From positions 221,432-285,431 of the forward strand of contig NZ_JAVFWN010000010.1 of assembly GCF_030929495.1 (NCBI RefSeq): 64,000 nucleotides of DNA. Reading direction: 5' to 3'. The position numbers and the translations under genes were made by a program. Positions 27,320 to 36,063 of the stretch are shown piece after piece. The stretch comes from Nocardioides sp. LHD-245. Lineage in GTDB: Bacteria > Actinomycetota > Actinomycetes > Propionibacteriales > Nocardioidaceae. The notes beneath the pieces were generated by a model. The model had not been told where the DNA came from. It saw only the letters and a list, made by a program, of their open reading frames with translations, and made no database searches. The first letter of the stretch is position 1. Every line of letters begins with the position of its first letter.

Positions 27320-27418
27320 ACGACTGCCTCCTGCGGGGGTTTCAGGGTCGGCCACGGGGGCCAGGTCTGAGATCGTGCCCGGAGTCTACGCAGACTGTGG
27401 CGTAGAACACATGAAGGT

Positions 27419-27434
27419 TGTGACCGGAGTCACA
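27419..27434. promoter_or_regulatory. Crp/FNR-type site upstream of hppA
   Basis: TGTGACCGGAGTCACA matches TGTGA-N6-TCACA exactly, the consensus of actinobacterial Crp/GlxR. It lies 100 bp upstream of the hppA start, between hppA and the STAS gene. Control by cAMP-Crp is inferred. Confidence 0.55.
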
Positions 27435-27555
27435 GCTTGGGATGGCGCGAGCGCGTCGCTCCTTCGTCGCGCCTCGCTGCCGCGCGCGCAGTTGCCTCGG
27501 CCTGTGGTTACGCCCGCCTGGCCGCCAGACGGCCGGCCCCCAGGGCGACGGTGGG

Positions 27556-27888
27556 TCAGACCGAGGCGGCTTCGGGCGACTCGTGGATGACGAAGACCTT
27601 GGCGAGGCCGGTGATCTTGAAGATCTTCAGCAGCCGGTCGGCGTTGCAGACGAGCTCGAGGGAGCCGTCGTGGGCGCGGACCTTCTTCAGGCCGCCGACG
27701 AGCACACCGAGGCCCGTGGAGTCGAGGAACTCGACCGCCTGCATGTCCACGACGATGTCGTAGACGCCGGCGGCGACCAGCTCGGTGATGGTGTCACGCA
27801 GCTTGGGGGCGGTGTAGACGTCGATCTCGCCACCCACGGCAACGACGGTGCGCCCACCGACCTCGCGCGTCGACAGTGTCAGATTCAC
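27556..27888 (-). CDS. STAS-domain anti-sigma factor antagonist
   Basis: 110 residues, the length of single-domain SpoIIAA/BldG-type proteins. The conserved loop reads [18 protein letters not shown], with the phosphorylatable Ser57 in DST. Unphosphorylated protein would bind an anti-sigma kinase and free a sigma factor. No partner kinase or sigma gene is adjacent. GTG start with GAGGTC upstream. Divergent from the helicase at 28023. Confidence 0.9.
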   Translation of the reverse strand: MNLTLSTREVGGRTVVAVGGEIDVYTAPKLRDTITELVAAGVYDIVVDMQAVEFLDSTGLGVLVGGLKKVRAHDGSLELVCNADRLLKIFKITGLAKVFVIHESPEAASV

Positions 27889-28022
27889 GACCTCACCCCG
27901 GCTACCTCACCTACGTCTGGTGGCACTTATCAAACCATGCCGACCACACACACGCGCAAGGAGCGGACATGCCGTCGGTATGCCTGAGCCACGTGTCGGG
28001 GGTCCGGGGGAGAATCGGAAGC

Positions 28023-30410
28023 ATGACCGCGCAGCCCGATCTAGGCCCCCCGTTGGTCGCCCCGGCCCCGCGCCGCGACCCCGGCGCGCTCCTGGACCGG
28101 CTGGCGGCTCTGCCCTCGCGCGCGGACCGGTTGACCCATCGCGCGCGGGTCCCGGCGCGGCCCGCGATCAGCGCGGCGTGGCCCGGCTGGGTCGACCCGG
28201 ACCTGGTGACGGCGTACGCCGCGCGAGGCGTCGAGCTGCCCTGGCGACATCAGATCGAGGCCGCCGAGGCGGCCCACCGCGGCGAGCATGTCGTGGTCGC
28301 CACCGGCACCGCGTCCGGCAAGTCGCTCGCCTACCTGCTGCCCGCGCTGACCGACATCCGTGGCAGCCGAGGCTCGCGGGGGCAGCGCGGGGCCGCCGTG
28401 CTCTACCTCGCGCCGACCAAGGCGCTCGCGCACGACCAGTGGGCGGCCATCCGCGAGCTCGGCCTCGACGTGCGGGTGGCGACCCACGACGGCGACAGCA
28501 CCGCCGAGGAGCGCGAGTGGACTCGCGACCACGCGGAGTACGTCCTCTCCAACCCCGACATGCTGCACCGCTCCCTGCTGCCCGCCCACGAGCGGTGGAC
28601 GCCCTTCTTCCGGTCCCTGCGCTATGTCGTCGTCGACGAGTGCCACCACTACCGCGGCGTCTTCGGCGCCCACGTCGCCCAGATCCTGCGCAGGCTGCGC
28701 CGGGTCTGCGCCGCCCACGGCGCCTCGCCGACCTTCGTACTCGCCTCCGCCACGGTCGCCGACCCCGACCTGACGGCCCGCCGGCTGACCGGCCTCGAGG
28801 TGACCGCCGTGACCGAGGACGGCTCGCCGCGCGGCGCGCTCGAGCTCGGGCTGTGGGAGCCGCCGCTGACGTCGTGCCAGGGCGAGAACGGCGCGCCGGT
28901 GCGTCGTCCGGCCACCGCGGAGACGGCCGACCTGCTCGCCGATCTCGTGGTCGAGGACGTCCGGACCCTGGCGTTCGTGCGCTCGCGTCACGGCGTCGAG
29001 ACGGTGGCCCGCCGGGCCGGCGAGCTGGTCGCGGAGGTCGATCCGGCCCTGGCCGGGCGGATCGACTCCTACCGCGGGGGCTACCTGCCCGAGGAGCGCC
29101 GGTCCCTGGAGCAGGACCTGCGCAGCGGACGTCTGCTCGGCATGGCGGCCACCAACGCTCTCGAGCTCGGCATCGACGTCAGCGGGCTCGACGCGGTCGT
29201 CGTCACCGGCTACCCCGGCACCCGGGCCGCCTTCTGGCAGCAGATCGGCCGGGCGGGGCGCGACGGCGGCGGCGCGCTCGGGCTGTTCGTCGCCCGCGAC
29301 GACCCGCTGGACACCTACCTCGTCCACCATCCCGACGCCCTGCTCGGCCGCCCGGTCGAGGGCACGGTGTTCGACACCGACAACCCCTACGTCCTCGGGC
29401 CGCACCTGTGCGCCGCCGCGCAGGAGCTGCCGGTGACGGTCGCCGACGCCGAGCTGTTCGGACCCCGGATGCGGGAGGTGCTCGGCTCCCTGGTCGAGCG
29501 CGGGCTGCTGCGCCGCCGGGCGGCCGGCTGGTACTGGACCGACCGGGCCCGCGCCGCCGACCTCGCCGACATCCGCTCGGCCGGCGGCGCCCAGGTGCAG
29601 CTGGTCGAGGCCGGCACCGGCCGCGTGGTCGGCACCGTCGACGGCGGCCGCGCCCACAGCGCCACCCACGAGGGCGCGGTCTACCTGCACCGCGGCGAGA
29701 CGTGGCTCGTCGAGTCGCTCGACCTCGACGAGCACGTCGCGACCCTGCACCGTGCCGACGTCGACCACACCACCACCGCCCGTGAGGTCACCGACATCGA
29801 GATCGTCGAGGAGCGCGAGCACGTCGACTGGGGGCCGTGCCGGGTCTCCTTCGGCGCGGTGGAGGTCACCAGCCAGGTCACCTCGTACCTGCGCCGCCGC
29901 ATCCGCACCGGTGAGGTGATCGACGAGAAGCCGCTCGACCTGCCGCCGCGCACCCTCGCCACCGCCGCGATCTGGTGGACCGTGCCCGACGGTCTCGTCG
30001 TCGACCTGCTCGCCTCCGCCGGGCTCTCCCTCGCCGACCTGCCCGGCGCCGCGCACGCCGCCGAGCACTGCTCCATCGGCCTCCTCCCGCTCTTCGCGAC
30101 CTGTGACCGCTGGGACATCGGCGGCGTCTCGACCGCGCGGCACCCCGACACGGGCGTCCTCACCGTCTTCGTCCACGACGGCCACCCGGGTGGCGCCGGC
30201 TTCGCCGAGCGCGGCTACCGCACGGCGGCGGCCTGGCTGCGGGCCACCCGCGCCACCATCGCCGCCTGCGAGTGCGCCACCGGCTGTCCGTCGTGCATCC
30301 AGTCGCCCAAGTGCGGCAACGGCAACGACCCGCTCGACAAGGCCGGTGCCGTCGCGCTGCTCGACGCCCTGCTCAGCGAGGCGCCGTCCGCCACCGCCGA
30401 CCCGGAGTAG
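28023..30410 (+). CDS. DEAD/DEAH-box helicase with C-terminal DUF1998 (MrfA/YprA-like)
   Basis: 795 residues. Helicase motifs are present in order: Q-like PWRHQ, motif I ATGTASGKS, Ia LAPTKALAHDQ, II DECHHYRG, III ASATV, and the C-lobe with TNALELGIDVSGLDAV and QQIGRAGRDG. The C-terminus is DUF1998 with a four-Cys metal site (CECATGCPSCIQSPKCGNGN). Family members (B. subtilis MrfA, M. tuberculosis Rv3649) are 3'-5' helicases in DNA repair, such as mitomycin C damage; that role is known for MrfA and inferred here. I chose ATG at 28023, the family-typical start. A downstream small membrane gene follows 9 bp later. Confidence 0.92.
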   Translation: MTAQPDLGPPLVAPAPRRDPGALLDRLAALPSRADRLTHRARVPARPAISAAWPGWVDPDLVTAYAARGVELPWRHQIEAAEAAHRGEHVVVATGTASGKSLAYLLPALTDIRGSRGSRGQRGAAVLYLAPTKALAHDQWAAIRELGLDVRVATHDGDSTAEEREWTRDHAEYVLSNPDMLHRSLLPAHERWTPFFRSLRYVVVDECHHYRGVFGAHVAQILRRLRRVCAAHGASPTFVLASATVADPDLTARRLTGLEVTAVTEDGSPRGALELGLWEPPLTSCQGENGAPVRRPATAETADLLADLVVEDVRTLAFVRSRHGVETVARRAGELVAEVDPALAGRIDSYRGGYLPEERRSLEQDLRSGRLLGMAATNALELGIDVSGLDAVVVTGYPGTRAAFWQQIGRAGRDGGGALGLFVARDDPLDTYLVHHPDALLGRPVEGTVFDTDNPYVLGPHLCAAAQELPVTVADAELFGPRMREVLGSLVERGLLRRRAAGWYWTDRARAADLADIRSAGGAQVQLVEAGTGRVVGTVDGGRAHSATHEGAVYLHRGETWLVESLDLDEHVATLHRADVDHTTTAREVTDIEIVEEREHVDWGPCRVSFGAVEVTSQVTSYLRRRIRTGEVIDEKPLDLPPRTLATAAIWWTVPDGLVVDLLASAGLSLADLPGAAHAAEHCSIGLLPLFATCDRWDIGGVSTARHPDTGVLTVFVHDGHPGGAGFAERGYRTAAAWLRATRATIAACECATGCPSCIQSPKCGNGNDPLDKAGAVALLDALLSEAPSATADPE

Positions 30411-30419
30411 CCTGCCTCC

Positions 30420-30734
30420 ATGCTGCTGCTCGGACTGGTCCTGCTGGTCGTCGGCGTCATCGGGCTCGTACTCAGCTTCTTCGGCGCGAGCATCGACTAC
30501 ACGCACCGGTCGGCCGAGATCATGAACTGGGACGTCGCCCCCGGCACGCTCGTGCTCTGGGGTGCCGTGTCCACCCTCCTCTCGGTCGCCGGTCTGTGGA
30601 TGATGAAGGCGGGCGCGAAGCAGGGCTGGAAGCGCCGCAAGGAGCAGAAGCGGCTCACCGAACTCTCCGACAAGCTCGACCAGGTCGAGCTCGACCGCCG
30701 GCGCGGCGAGCTCTCCGACGACGGCGGAGTTTGA
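30420..30734 (+). CDS. Small two-helix membrane protein (hypothetical)
   Basis: 104 residues. Helix 1 is MLLLGLVLLVVGVIGLVLSF and helix 2 is TLVLWGAVSTLLSVAGLWMM; the C-terminal third is a charged, possibly coiled-coil tail (RRKEQKRLTELSDKLDQVEL). No family recognised. TAGCCT at 30408-30413, overlapping the helicase stop, lies 6 nt before the ATG, so it may also have its own leaderless transcript. Confidence 0.7.
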   Translation: MLLLGLVLLVVGVIGLVLSFFGASIDYTHRSAEIMNWDVAPGTLVLWGAVSTLLSVAGLWMMKAGAKQGWKRRKEQKRLTELSDKLDQVELDRRRGELSDDGGV

Positions 30735-30888
30735 CGGCGCGAGCGCGTCGTCGCTCCGCCACGCCGCCGCGCACGCGGTCGAGGTCCGCTCGTCTCCAGG
30801 TCGTTTGGCGGCCGGACGCCGGCGCGGCGGAAAAGCACCGGTCTCCTCGGCTCCGGTCGCTCGTCCTCCGATCACCACCGCGGCCCCG

Positions 30889-31260
30889 TCAGGGCGGTAG
30901 CGTCGCCGGGCCGGCGCGCGCCGCTGCGACCAGATCCTGGTCCTGACCGAGCCACCGCGGCCCGCCGACCCGTACCGCGACGACGACATCGCGGCCCTCC
31001 ACCCGGCACGAGTCCAGCTCGGCGCCGTTGTCGCCGGCGACCTCGGCGGCGCTCGCACACGGGTCGCGGCCCGGGTGGTCGGCCCGACCCGCCAGGGAGG
31101 TCGCCGCCGCGAGGGCGGCCAGGTCGGCCGCCGCCTGCGCCCGGCGCTGCGCGACCACGATCGCGCCGACCACCCCCGCGGCCGCGCCGACCAGCAGCAG
31201 CACGCCCACCATCGCGAGGGTGAGGACGGTCGCCGCACCCCGTTGGTCGCGCGCGGTCAC
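30889..31260 (-). CDS. Flp-pilus TadE/TadG-like protein (Rv3654c-type)
   Basis: 123 residues. The prepilin-like leader is DQRGAATVLTLAMVGVLLLV, followed by a helix and AQAAADLAALAAA. The last gene of the tad operon; its start overlaps the preceding gene by 4 nt. Predicted pseudopilin or pilus-assembly protein exported to the cell surface. The short C-terminal domain with two cysteines (CASAAEVAGDNGAELDSC) is as in the 'helicase/secretion neighbourhood' TadE-like group. Confidence 0.82.
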   Translation of the reverse strand: MTARDQRGAATVLTLAMVGVLLLVGAAAGVVGAIVVAQRRAQAAADLAALAAATSLAGRADHPGRDPCASAAEVAGDNGAELDSCRVEGRDVVVAVRVGGPRWLGQDQDLVAAARAGPATLPP

Positions 31261-31664
31261 GGACCCCCGCCCTCCTCGGCGATGGCGACCGCCTCGGCCT
31301 CGACGGTCGCCCCGGGAAGCGCGCCGAGCACCCCGCCGGGACCGTTGATCCGGCCACGGGCGCGGACGACCACGCGATCCCCCACCCGCCGGACGGACAG
31401 CCGGACCTCGTCGGGAGCGATCCGACGGCCGAGCTCGAGGGCGGCATCCGGGTCATCGCCGCGGGCCACCGCACGGGCCGCCTCCCGGGCCGCGTCGACG
31501 GTGCGCACCTGCGCGATCGCCACGGCGAGCAGCCACACCAGGCCCGCGGTCAGGGCGAGCAGGAGCGGCAGGGCGAGCGCCAGCTCGGCCGTCACCGCAC
31601 CTCGCTCCGCGCGGCGAGGGCCGCCGTCCGGAGCCTCGCCCGACCGCCCCCGCGACCGACCCAA
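31257..31664 (-). CDS. tadE: TadE-family pilus protein
   Basis: About 135 residues. The class-III prepilin-type leader is ERGAVTAELALALPLLLALT, followed by a membrane helix, QVRTVDAAREAARAVARGDD and a small beta domain (VRLSVRRVGDRVVVRARG). The start is uncertain: no ATG or GTG is well placed, and I give a TTG at 31664; the frame stays open to an ATG at 31721 that would overlap the DUF4244 gene. Translationally coupled to the next gene (4-nt overlap). Confidence 0.7.
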   Translation of the reverse strand: MGRSRGRSGEAPDGGPRRAERGAVTAELALALPLLLALTAGLVWLLAVAIAQVRTVDAAREAARAVARGDDPDAALELGRRIAPDEVRLSVRRVGDRVVVRARGRINGPGGVLGALPGATVEAEAVAIAEEGGGP

Positions 31665-31692
31665 CGAATGGCCCCGCGGCGGGTGCGGGCGG

Positions 31693-31911
31693 TCACCCCA
31701 GGCCGAGCAGGCCCAGCACATGGTCGAACAGGGTCTTGATCAGCTTGTCGCCGAAGCCGCCGCTGAGCAGCTTGTAGAGCAGGCCCGCGAAGCCGGCGCC
31801 GGCCGCCGTCGCGACGGCGTACTCCGCGGTCGTGACGCCACGCTGGTCGACCGGCCGGGGGCGAGACACGGCGCGCCGGAAAGGGGCGGGGCGGAAGGGG
31901 GACGGTGTCAC
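31693..31911 (-). CDS. DUF4244 protein, putative Flp-type pilin
   Basis: 72 residues. VDQRGVTTAEYAVATAAGAG is the DUF4244 motif and looks like a Flp pilin processing site (G followed by a TTAEYA..GAG helix), followed by GFAGLLYKLL and a short hydrophobic tail. It is the likely major pilin of the tad system at 31257-35929. Start GTG. Position in the operon matches M. tuberculosis Rv3656c (from memory). Confidence 0.85.
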   Translation of the reverse strand: MTPSPFRPAPFRRAVSRPRPVDQRGVTTAEYAVATAAGAGFAGLLYKLLSGGFGDKLIKTLFDHVLGLLGLG

Positions 31912-32117
31912 GTTCTCTCCGTTCGTCTGCAGCCGCCTGGTGCGACTGTCGGACCCGATCGTGCGCGGACCGGCCGATACCGGAGGCTCGATCCGGCCGG
32001 TCCTGTGGACGACGCCCGGCTCGGCCGCGGCCTGGGGACGGTCGACGGCTCCGGGTGTGGCGTGAGGGCCTGCTGATCACCGCCGGCCCGATGCCCCGGC
32101 CTCCGCCCGGATCGGGC

Positions 32118-32843
32118 TCAGCCGACGATGCTGCTCGCCAGCGACACCGCCAGCGGGACGATGCCCAGGAGCAGGAACGACGGCAGCAGGCACACCCCCA
32201 GCGGCACGGCCGCCCGGACACCCACCGCGCGGGCGCGATCCTCGACCTCCGCCCGGGCCCGGGCCCCGAGCTCGTCGGCGAGCCCCTCGACGGCTGCCAC
32301 CACCGGCGCTCCGGTGCGATGCGCGCGGGCCAGGGCCCGGCCCAGCGGCCCCAGCTCGGGGTCGTCGGCCAGCCGCGCCCACGTCGCCGCCGCGTCGCCG
32401 CCGAGCCGGAGCCGCGCGGCGACACCGGTCAGCCGGGCGGACGCCGCGCCGGGCAGCGACCGGCAGACCAGCTCGATCGCCTCGGCCGGCGCCTGCCCGG
32501 CCCGCAGCGCCGCGGCGAGGAGCGTGACGACGTGCGGCAGGTCCCGGCGCACCTCCTCGCGCCGCAGGCGGCTGGCCCGGGGCTCGAGACGTCCGGCTGT
32601 CGTGACGACGACGACGGCGGCCGCGACCCCGGCGGGCACGGCGAGGGGACCGCCGACCAGGACCGTGGTCCCGCCACCCGCGAGCAGTGCCCACAGGAAC
32701 CGCCCACGGCGCAGCAGTCCGTCGTCCTCCGCTCGCGAGGGCGGCGCCGGCCCGGCGAGCTCGCCGGACCGGCCATGGCGACGCGGTGGTCCCAGGAGCA
32801 GGGCGGCGGCGACCAGGAGCACGAGGAGGGGGAGCTCAGCCAT
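32118..32843 (-). CDS. tadC: Type II secretion F-family platform protein (TadC-like)
   Basis: 241 residues with membrane helices at both ends (LLVLLVAAALLLGPP; a Gly/Val-rich pair; LGVCLLPSFLLLGIVPLAVS) and the T2SSF cytoplasmic bundle between them (RRDLPHVVTLLAAALRAGQA). An inner-membrane platform protein for pilus assembly. I chose ATG at 32843, which overlaps the upstream stop by 8 nt; an ATG at 32855 is equally possible. A 206-bp gap to the DUF4244 gene contains no gene. Confidence 0.85.
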   Translation of the reverse strand: MAELPLLVLLVAAALLLGPPRRHGRSGELAGPAPPSRAEDDGLLRRGRFLWALLAGGGTTVLVGGPLAVPAGVAAAVVVVTTAGRLEPRASRLRREEVRRDLPHVVTLLAAALRAGQAPAEAIELVCRSLPGAASARLTGVAARLRLGGDAAATWARLADDPELGPLGRALARAHRTGAPVVAAVEGLADELGARARAEVEDRARAVGVRAAVPLGVCLLPSFLLLGIVPLAVSLASSIVG

Positions 32844-33669
32844 CGCGGTCGACATCCCGAGCGAGCGCGTCGATCCAGGCGAGGCCGGCGTACCCCGCGG
32901 CGAGGCCGCCCGCGAGGCAGGCCAGCCCGGCCGGGTGGCCGAACAGGAACCGCAGCGGGTCCGCGCCGGCACCCGAGCCCATGACCAGCGCGAGGACCGG
33001 AAGCGCCGCGAGCAGTCGGGCGGTGGCGCGCGCCGAGGCGAGCTCGCCGCCGACGACCCGGCGGGTCCGCTCGGCGGCGCGGAGGTCCGCGGCCACCCGG
33101 CCGAGGGTGTCGGCCAGGCCGTGCCCGGTGCGGTGGGCGACCTGCCAGGACGCGGCGACCACGCGCAGGGCGTCGGCTCCCGGCGTGGCAGCGAGCGAGC
33201 GCAGCGTCGCCACCACGTCGCCGCCGGTGAGGGCGGCCCGGGCGGCGGGTGCCACCAGGGGCCATTCGGTCGCGGCTCGGTCGAGCGCTCCGGCCGCCGT
33301 CTGCCCGGCCGCGAGCTCGGCACGCAGCGCATCGCAGAGGTCGACCACCCGATGACGCACCTCGGTCGCGGCGCGGTCTCGCCGACGCGCGGCGAGTGCC
33401 CGGACGACGGCGACACCGACCGCGAGTGCGACGAGCGGGATGACCAGGCCCGACAGCGAGCGCGGTGCCAGGATCACCACCGCGGCAGTCGCGGCGGCGA
33501 TCAGCCGGAGGCGCCGGCGCCCGCTCCGGCCGCCGCCGTCGGAGGCGGCGGGCACGCCTGCGCCGGGGCAGAGGGGGCCGGGAGCGGGAGGCGCGAGGCG
33601 GGCGGGAGCGGGCCGGAGCAGCATCACGCTCGCGGCGACGGCGAGCGTCACGACGATCGCGACCGTCAC
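32836..33669 (-). CDS. tadB: Type II secretion F-family platform protein (TadB-like)
   Basis: 277 residues. N-terminal membrane segment (VAIVVTLAVAASVMLL), a helix pair, then the GspF-type bundle (RVVDLCDALRAELAAGQTAA..GGDVVATLRSLAATPGADAL; ASWQVAHRTGHGLADTLGRV) and C-terminal helices. Partner of the TadC-like protein and ATPase. GTG start with AGGAGG upstream, 2 bp after the ATPase stop. Confidence 0.85.
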   Translation of the reverse strand: MTVAIVVTLAVAASVMLLRPAPARLAPPAPGPLCPGAGVPAASDGGGRSGRRRLRLIAAATAAVVILAPRSLSGLVIPLVALAVGVAVVRALAARRRDRAATEVRHRVVDLCDALRAELAAGQTAAGALDRAATEWPLVAPAARAALTGGDVVATLRSLAATPGADALRVVAASWQVAHRTGHGLADTLGRVAADLRAAERTRRVVGGELASARATARLLAALPVLALVMGSGAGADPLRFLFGHPAGLACLAGGLAAGYAGLAWIDALARDVDRDG

Positions 33670-33671
33670 CC

Positions 33672-34841
33672 TCACCTCCTCCCGTCCAGCAGGTCGCGCA
33701 GTCGGTGCGCGCCCGGCCCGCCGGTCGGCGTACCCGCGGCATCGAAGGAGACCGCCACCTCGGTCCGGGCCAGTCCGTCGGCCCCGCGGACCACGACGGC
33801 GACCTCGCTCAGGCGCCGCCGGCCGGTCGCCCGGTCGCGCCGGACGTGGAGGACCGCGTCGAGGCCGGCCGCGAGCTGACTGTGCGCGGCCTCCCGGGCG
33901 AGACCAGCACCGAGGGCGAGCGCCTCGACGCGGGCGGGTACGTCGGCCGCGGAGTTGGCGTGGAGCGTCCCGCAGCCGCCTTCGTGGCCGGTGTTCATCG
34001 CGGCGAGCAGGTCGACGACCGCCGCATCGCGGACCTCGCCGACCACCAGCCGGTCGGGCCGCATCCGCAGCGCCTGGCGCACGAGGTCGCGCAGGACGAC
34101 CGCGCCCGTCCCCTCCAGGTTGGCGGGCCGGGCCTCGAGCGCGACGACCTGCGGATGGTCGGGGCGCAGCTCGGCGGCGTCCTCGACGACCACGATCCGC
34201 TCGGCCGGGTCGACCACACCCAGGAGGGCAGCGAGCAGCGTGGTCTTGCCACTGCCGGTGCCGCCCGTGACGAGGAAGGCCAGGCGCGCGGCGACCACCC
34301 GGCGCACCACCTCCAGGCCCGCCTCCCCCAGCGCGCCGGCGGCCTGCAGGCCGGCGAGGCTGAACCCGCCGCGGCGCGGGACCCGCAGCGAGATCGCGGT
34401 CCCGGGCTGGGCGAGCGGCGCGAGCAGCGCATGGCAACGGGTGCCGTCGGGCAGCCGGACGTCGGCCCAGGGGGCGGCGTCGTCGAGGCGTCGACCGCCG
34501 CTCGCCACCAGCCGCTGGGCGAGCCGGCGACAGGCCTCCTCCGTGGCGAGGACGACCGCCGTCGTCTCCACGCCGGCGCCGCGGTCGATCCGAACCGGGC
34601 CCGGACCGTTGACGAGCACGTCGGTCACGCCGGGCAGGCCGAGCAGCGGCTCCAGCGGACCCGCACCGATCACGTCGCGTCGCAGCGCCTCGTAGACCGC
34701 GAGCACCGTCGCGTCGCCGACGGGTCGCCCAGCCTCCCGCAGCGCCTGGGCCACCCGGTGCGGGCTGAGGCCGCCGGGCTCCCGGGCCAGCCGGGCCCGG
34801 ACATCCTCGACCAGGCCCGAGACGTCGCCCGGGGCGCTCAC
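33672..34841 (-). CDS. tadA: TadA-family secretion ATPase
   Basis: 389 residues. The N-terminal domain ends in VTDVLVNGP, then Walker A GGTGSGKTT, the Asp box VVEDAAELRP, Walker B MRPDRLVVGEVRDAAVVDLL and His box GTLHANSA. A hexameric cytosolic motor that powers Flp pilus assembly. The start overlaps the ssd stop by 4 nt (ATGA). Confidence 0.93.
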   Translation of the reverse strand: MSAPGDVSGLVEDVRARLAREPGGLSPHRVAQALREAGRPVGDATVLAVYEALRRDVIGAGPLEPLLGLPGVTDVLVNGPGPVRIDRGAGVETTAVVLATEEACRRLAQRLVASGGRRLDDAAPWADVRLPDGTRCHALLAPLAQPGTAISLRVPRRGGFSLAGLQAAGALGEAGLEVVRRVVAARLAFLVTGGTGSGKTTLLAALLGVVDPAERIVVVEDAAELRPDHPQVVALEARPANLEGTGAVVLRDLVRQALRMRPDRLVVGEVRDAAVVDLLAAMNTGHEGGCGTLHANSAADVPARVEALALGAGLAREAAHSQLAAGLDAVLHVRRDRATGRRRLSEVAVVVRGADGLARTEVAVSFDAAGTPTGGPGAHRLRDLLDGRR

Positions 34842-35929
34842 GCCGCGTCCTCGGCAGCCGGGGCGTCGAGCACCCGAGCCGCCGCCCGAGCGAGCGGACC
34901 GCGCACCGCACGCAGCGGCCCGAACCCGAGGTCGACGGCCTCCGCGAGTCCCCGCTGATCGCGCATCTGCGCGCGGACCGGCAGCCCGACCGTCCGCGCC
35001 ACCTCCTCGGCGGTGAACGACTCCCCGCGCAGGATCACACCGGGATCGGCGTGGTCGGCGAACCGGGCCCGCATCCGGGCCGCGCCGGCGACGCCGACCA
35101 CGCTGCCGACGGTCACGACCAGCAGCTGGTCGCAGCGCGCGGCGACCTCGTCAACGAGGGGGTCGGGCGAGCGCGGGAGGTCGACGACCACCACCCGGTG
35201 GCCACGGCGGGCGGCCGACAGCGCCTCGCGCACCGCGAACGCCTGCAGGGTCTGGGCGCGTCCGTCGACGTACCAGGAGAGCACGCCCAGCCGGCCCCGC
35301 CGCGGCAGCGCCTCGCGCAATGACCGCGCCGAGAGCCGGCCCGTGGTCTGGCACAGGGCGTCCCAGCGGAAGCCCTCACGGCGCTCCAGCCCGAGCATCC
35401 GGTCCAGGCCCGGCCCCTGCGGGTCGCAGTCGATGACGACGGCGTCGCCCGAGCGGGCCGCCCACTGGCCGAGCGCACAGGCGAAGGTCGTCGCGCCCGC
35501 ACCCCCGGTGCCGCCGATCACCCCGACCACCCGGGCGCGGTCGGGATGGTGCTCGGTCAGGTCAGCGAGCAGCTCGACCAGCCAGTCCGTGGATCCCGAC
35601 AGCTCGATGACGTTCTCGGCGCCGAGGTCCAGCGCCGTGCGGAACAGCCGGTCGGGCGGGCGTGGGCCGCTGACGACGTAGCTGCGGGGCCGGGGCCCCG
35701 GAGCCACCTGCGCCATCGCGGCGGCGAGGTCGGCGCCGACGAGGACGACCGGCGCACGGGCCCAGGTGACCAGGGCGGTCCGCGGGTCGCGCGCGATCGT
35801 CGGGGCCACGTCGGCCGCGGCGGCGAGCGGCAGCAGCTCGGCCAGCAGCTCGTCATCGGCGGTCACGACCAGGGGAGGCACGTCCGCGGGCCGGGCGTGC
35901 GGGGAACGGGAGGATCGGTTGCGGTTCAT
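34838..35929 (-). CDS. ssd: Septum-site-determining-like protein (Ssd/CpaE-type ParA family)
   Basis: 363 residues. An N-terminal receiver-like region (VVTADDELLAELLPLAAAAD...) and a ParA/MinD domain. The deviant Walker A reads GGTGGAGATTFACALG, so the signature Lys is absent where KGGxGK is expected. Downstream motifs VVIDCDPQGPGLDRMLG and VVVDLP remain. Such proteins place tad pili or, in mycobacteria, affect division. I chose ATG at 35929; earlier in-frame ATGs at 35962 and 36058 add atypical sequence. First gene of the leftward tad operon. Confidence 0.82.
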   Translation of the reverse strand: MNRNRSSRSPHARPADVPPLVVTADDELLAELLPLAAAADVAPTIARDPRTALVTWARAPVVLVGADLAAAMAQVAPGPRPRSYVVSGPRPPDRLFRTALDLGAENVIELSGSTDWLVELLADLTEHHPDRARVVGVIGGTGGAGATTFACALGQWAARSGDAVVIDCDPQGPGLDRMLGLERREGFRWDALCQTTGRLSARSLREALPRRGRLGVLSWYVDGRAQTLQAFAVREALSAARRGHRVVVVDLPRSPDPLVDEVAARCDQLLVVTVGSVVGVAGAARMRARFADHADPGVILRGESFTAEEVARTVGLPVRAQMRDQRGLAEAVDLGFGPLRAVRGPLARAAARVLDAPAAEDAA

Positions 35930-36063
35930 GACCAGGTTGTCGCCCTCTGCCGGCGCCGTCATGCCGGGCCCGATCCGGGCTGTGGAGCCGCCTGGGGAAT
36001 CGCGCCGTTGTGGAGGACGAGCGGCGGCGAGCGTGGCGGATGGGGCGGGCGTGGTCACCTACG

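Noticed and set aside
28041..31238. 1065-codon frame on the minus strand across the helicase region
   Set aside because: Antisense to a complete DUF1998 helicase with all motifs; low-complexity Arg/Gly/Ala text.
35930..36063. Possible 6C (B11) RNA between ssd and the HAD-IB gene, as in mycobacteria
   Set aside because: No pair of hairpins with runs of six or more C was found on either strand.
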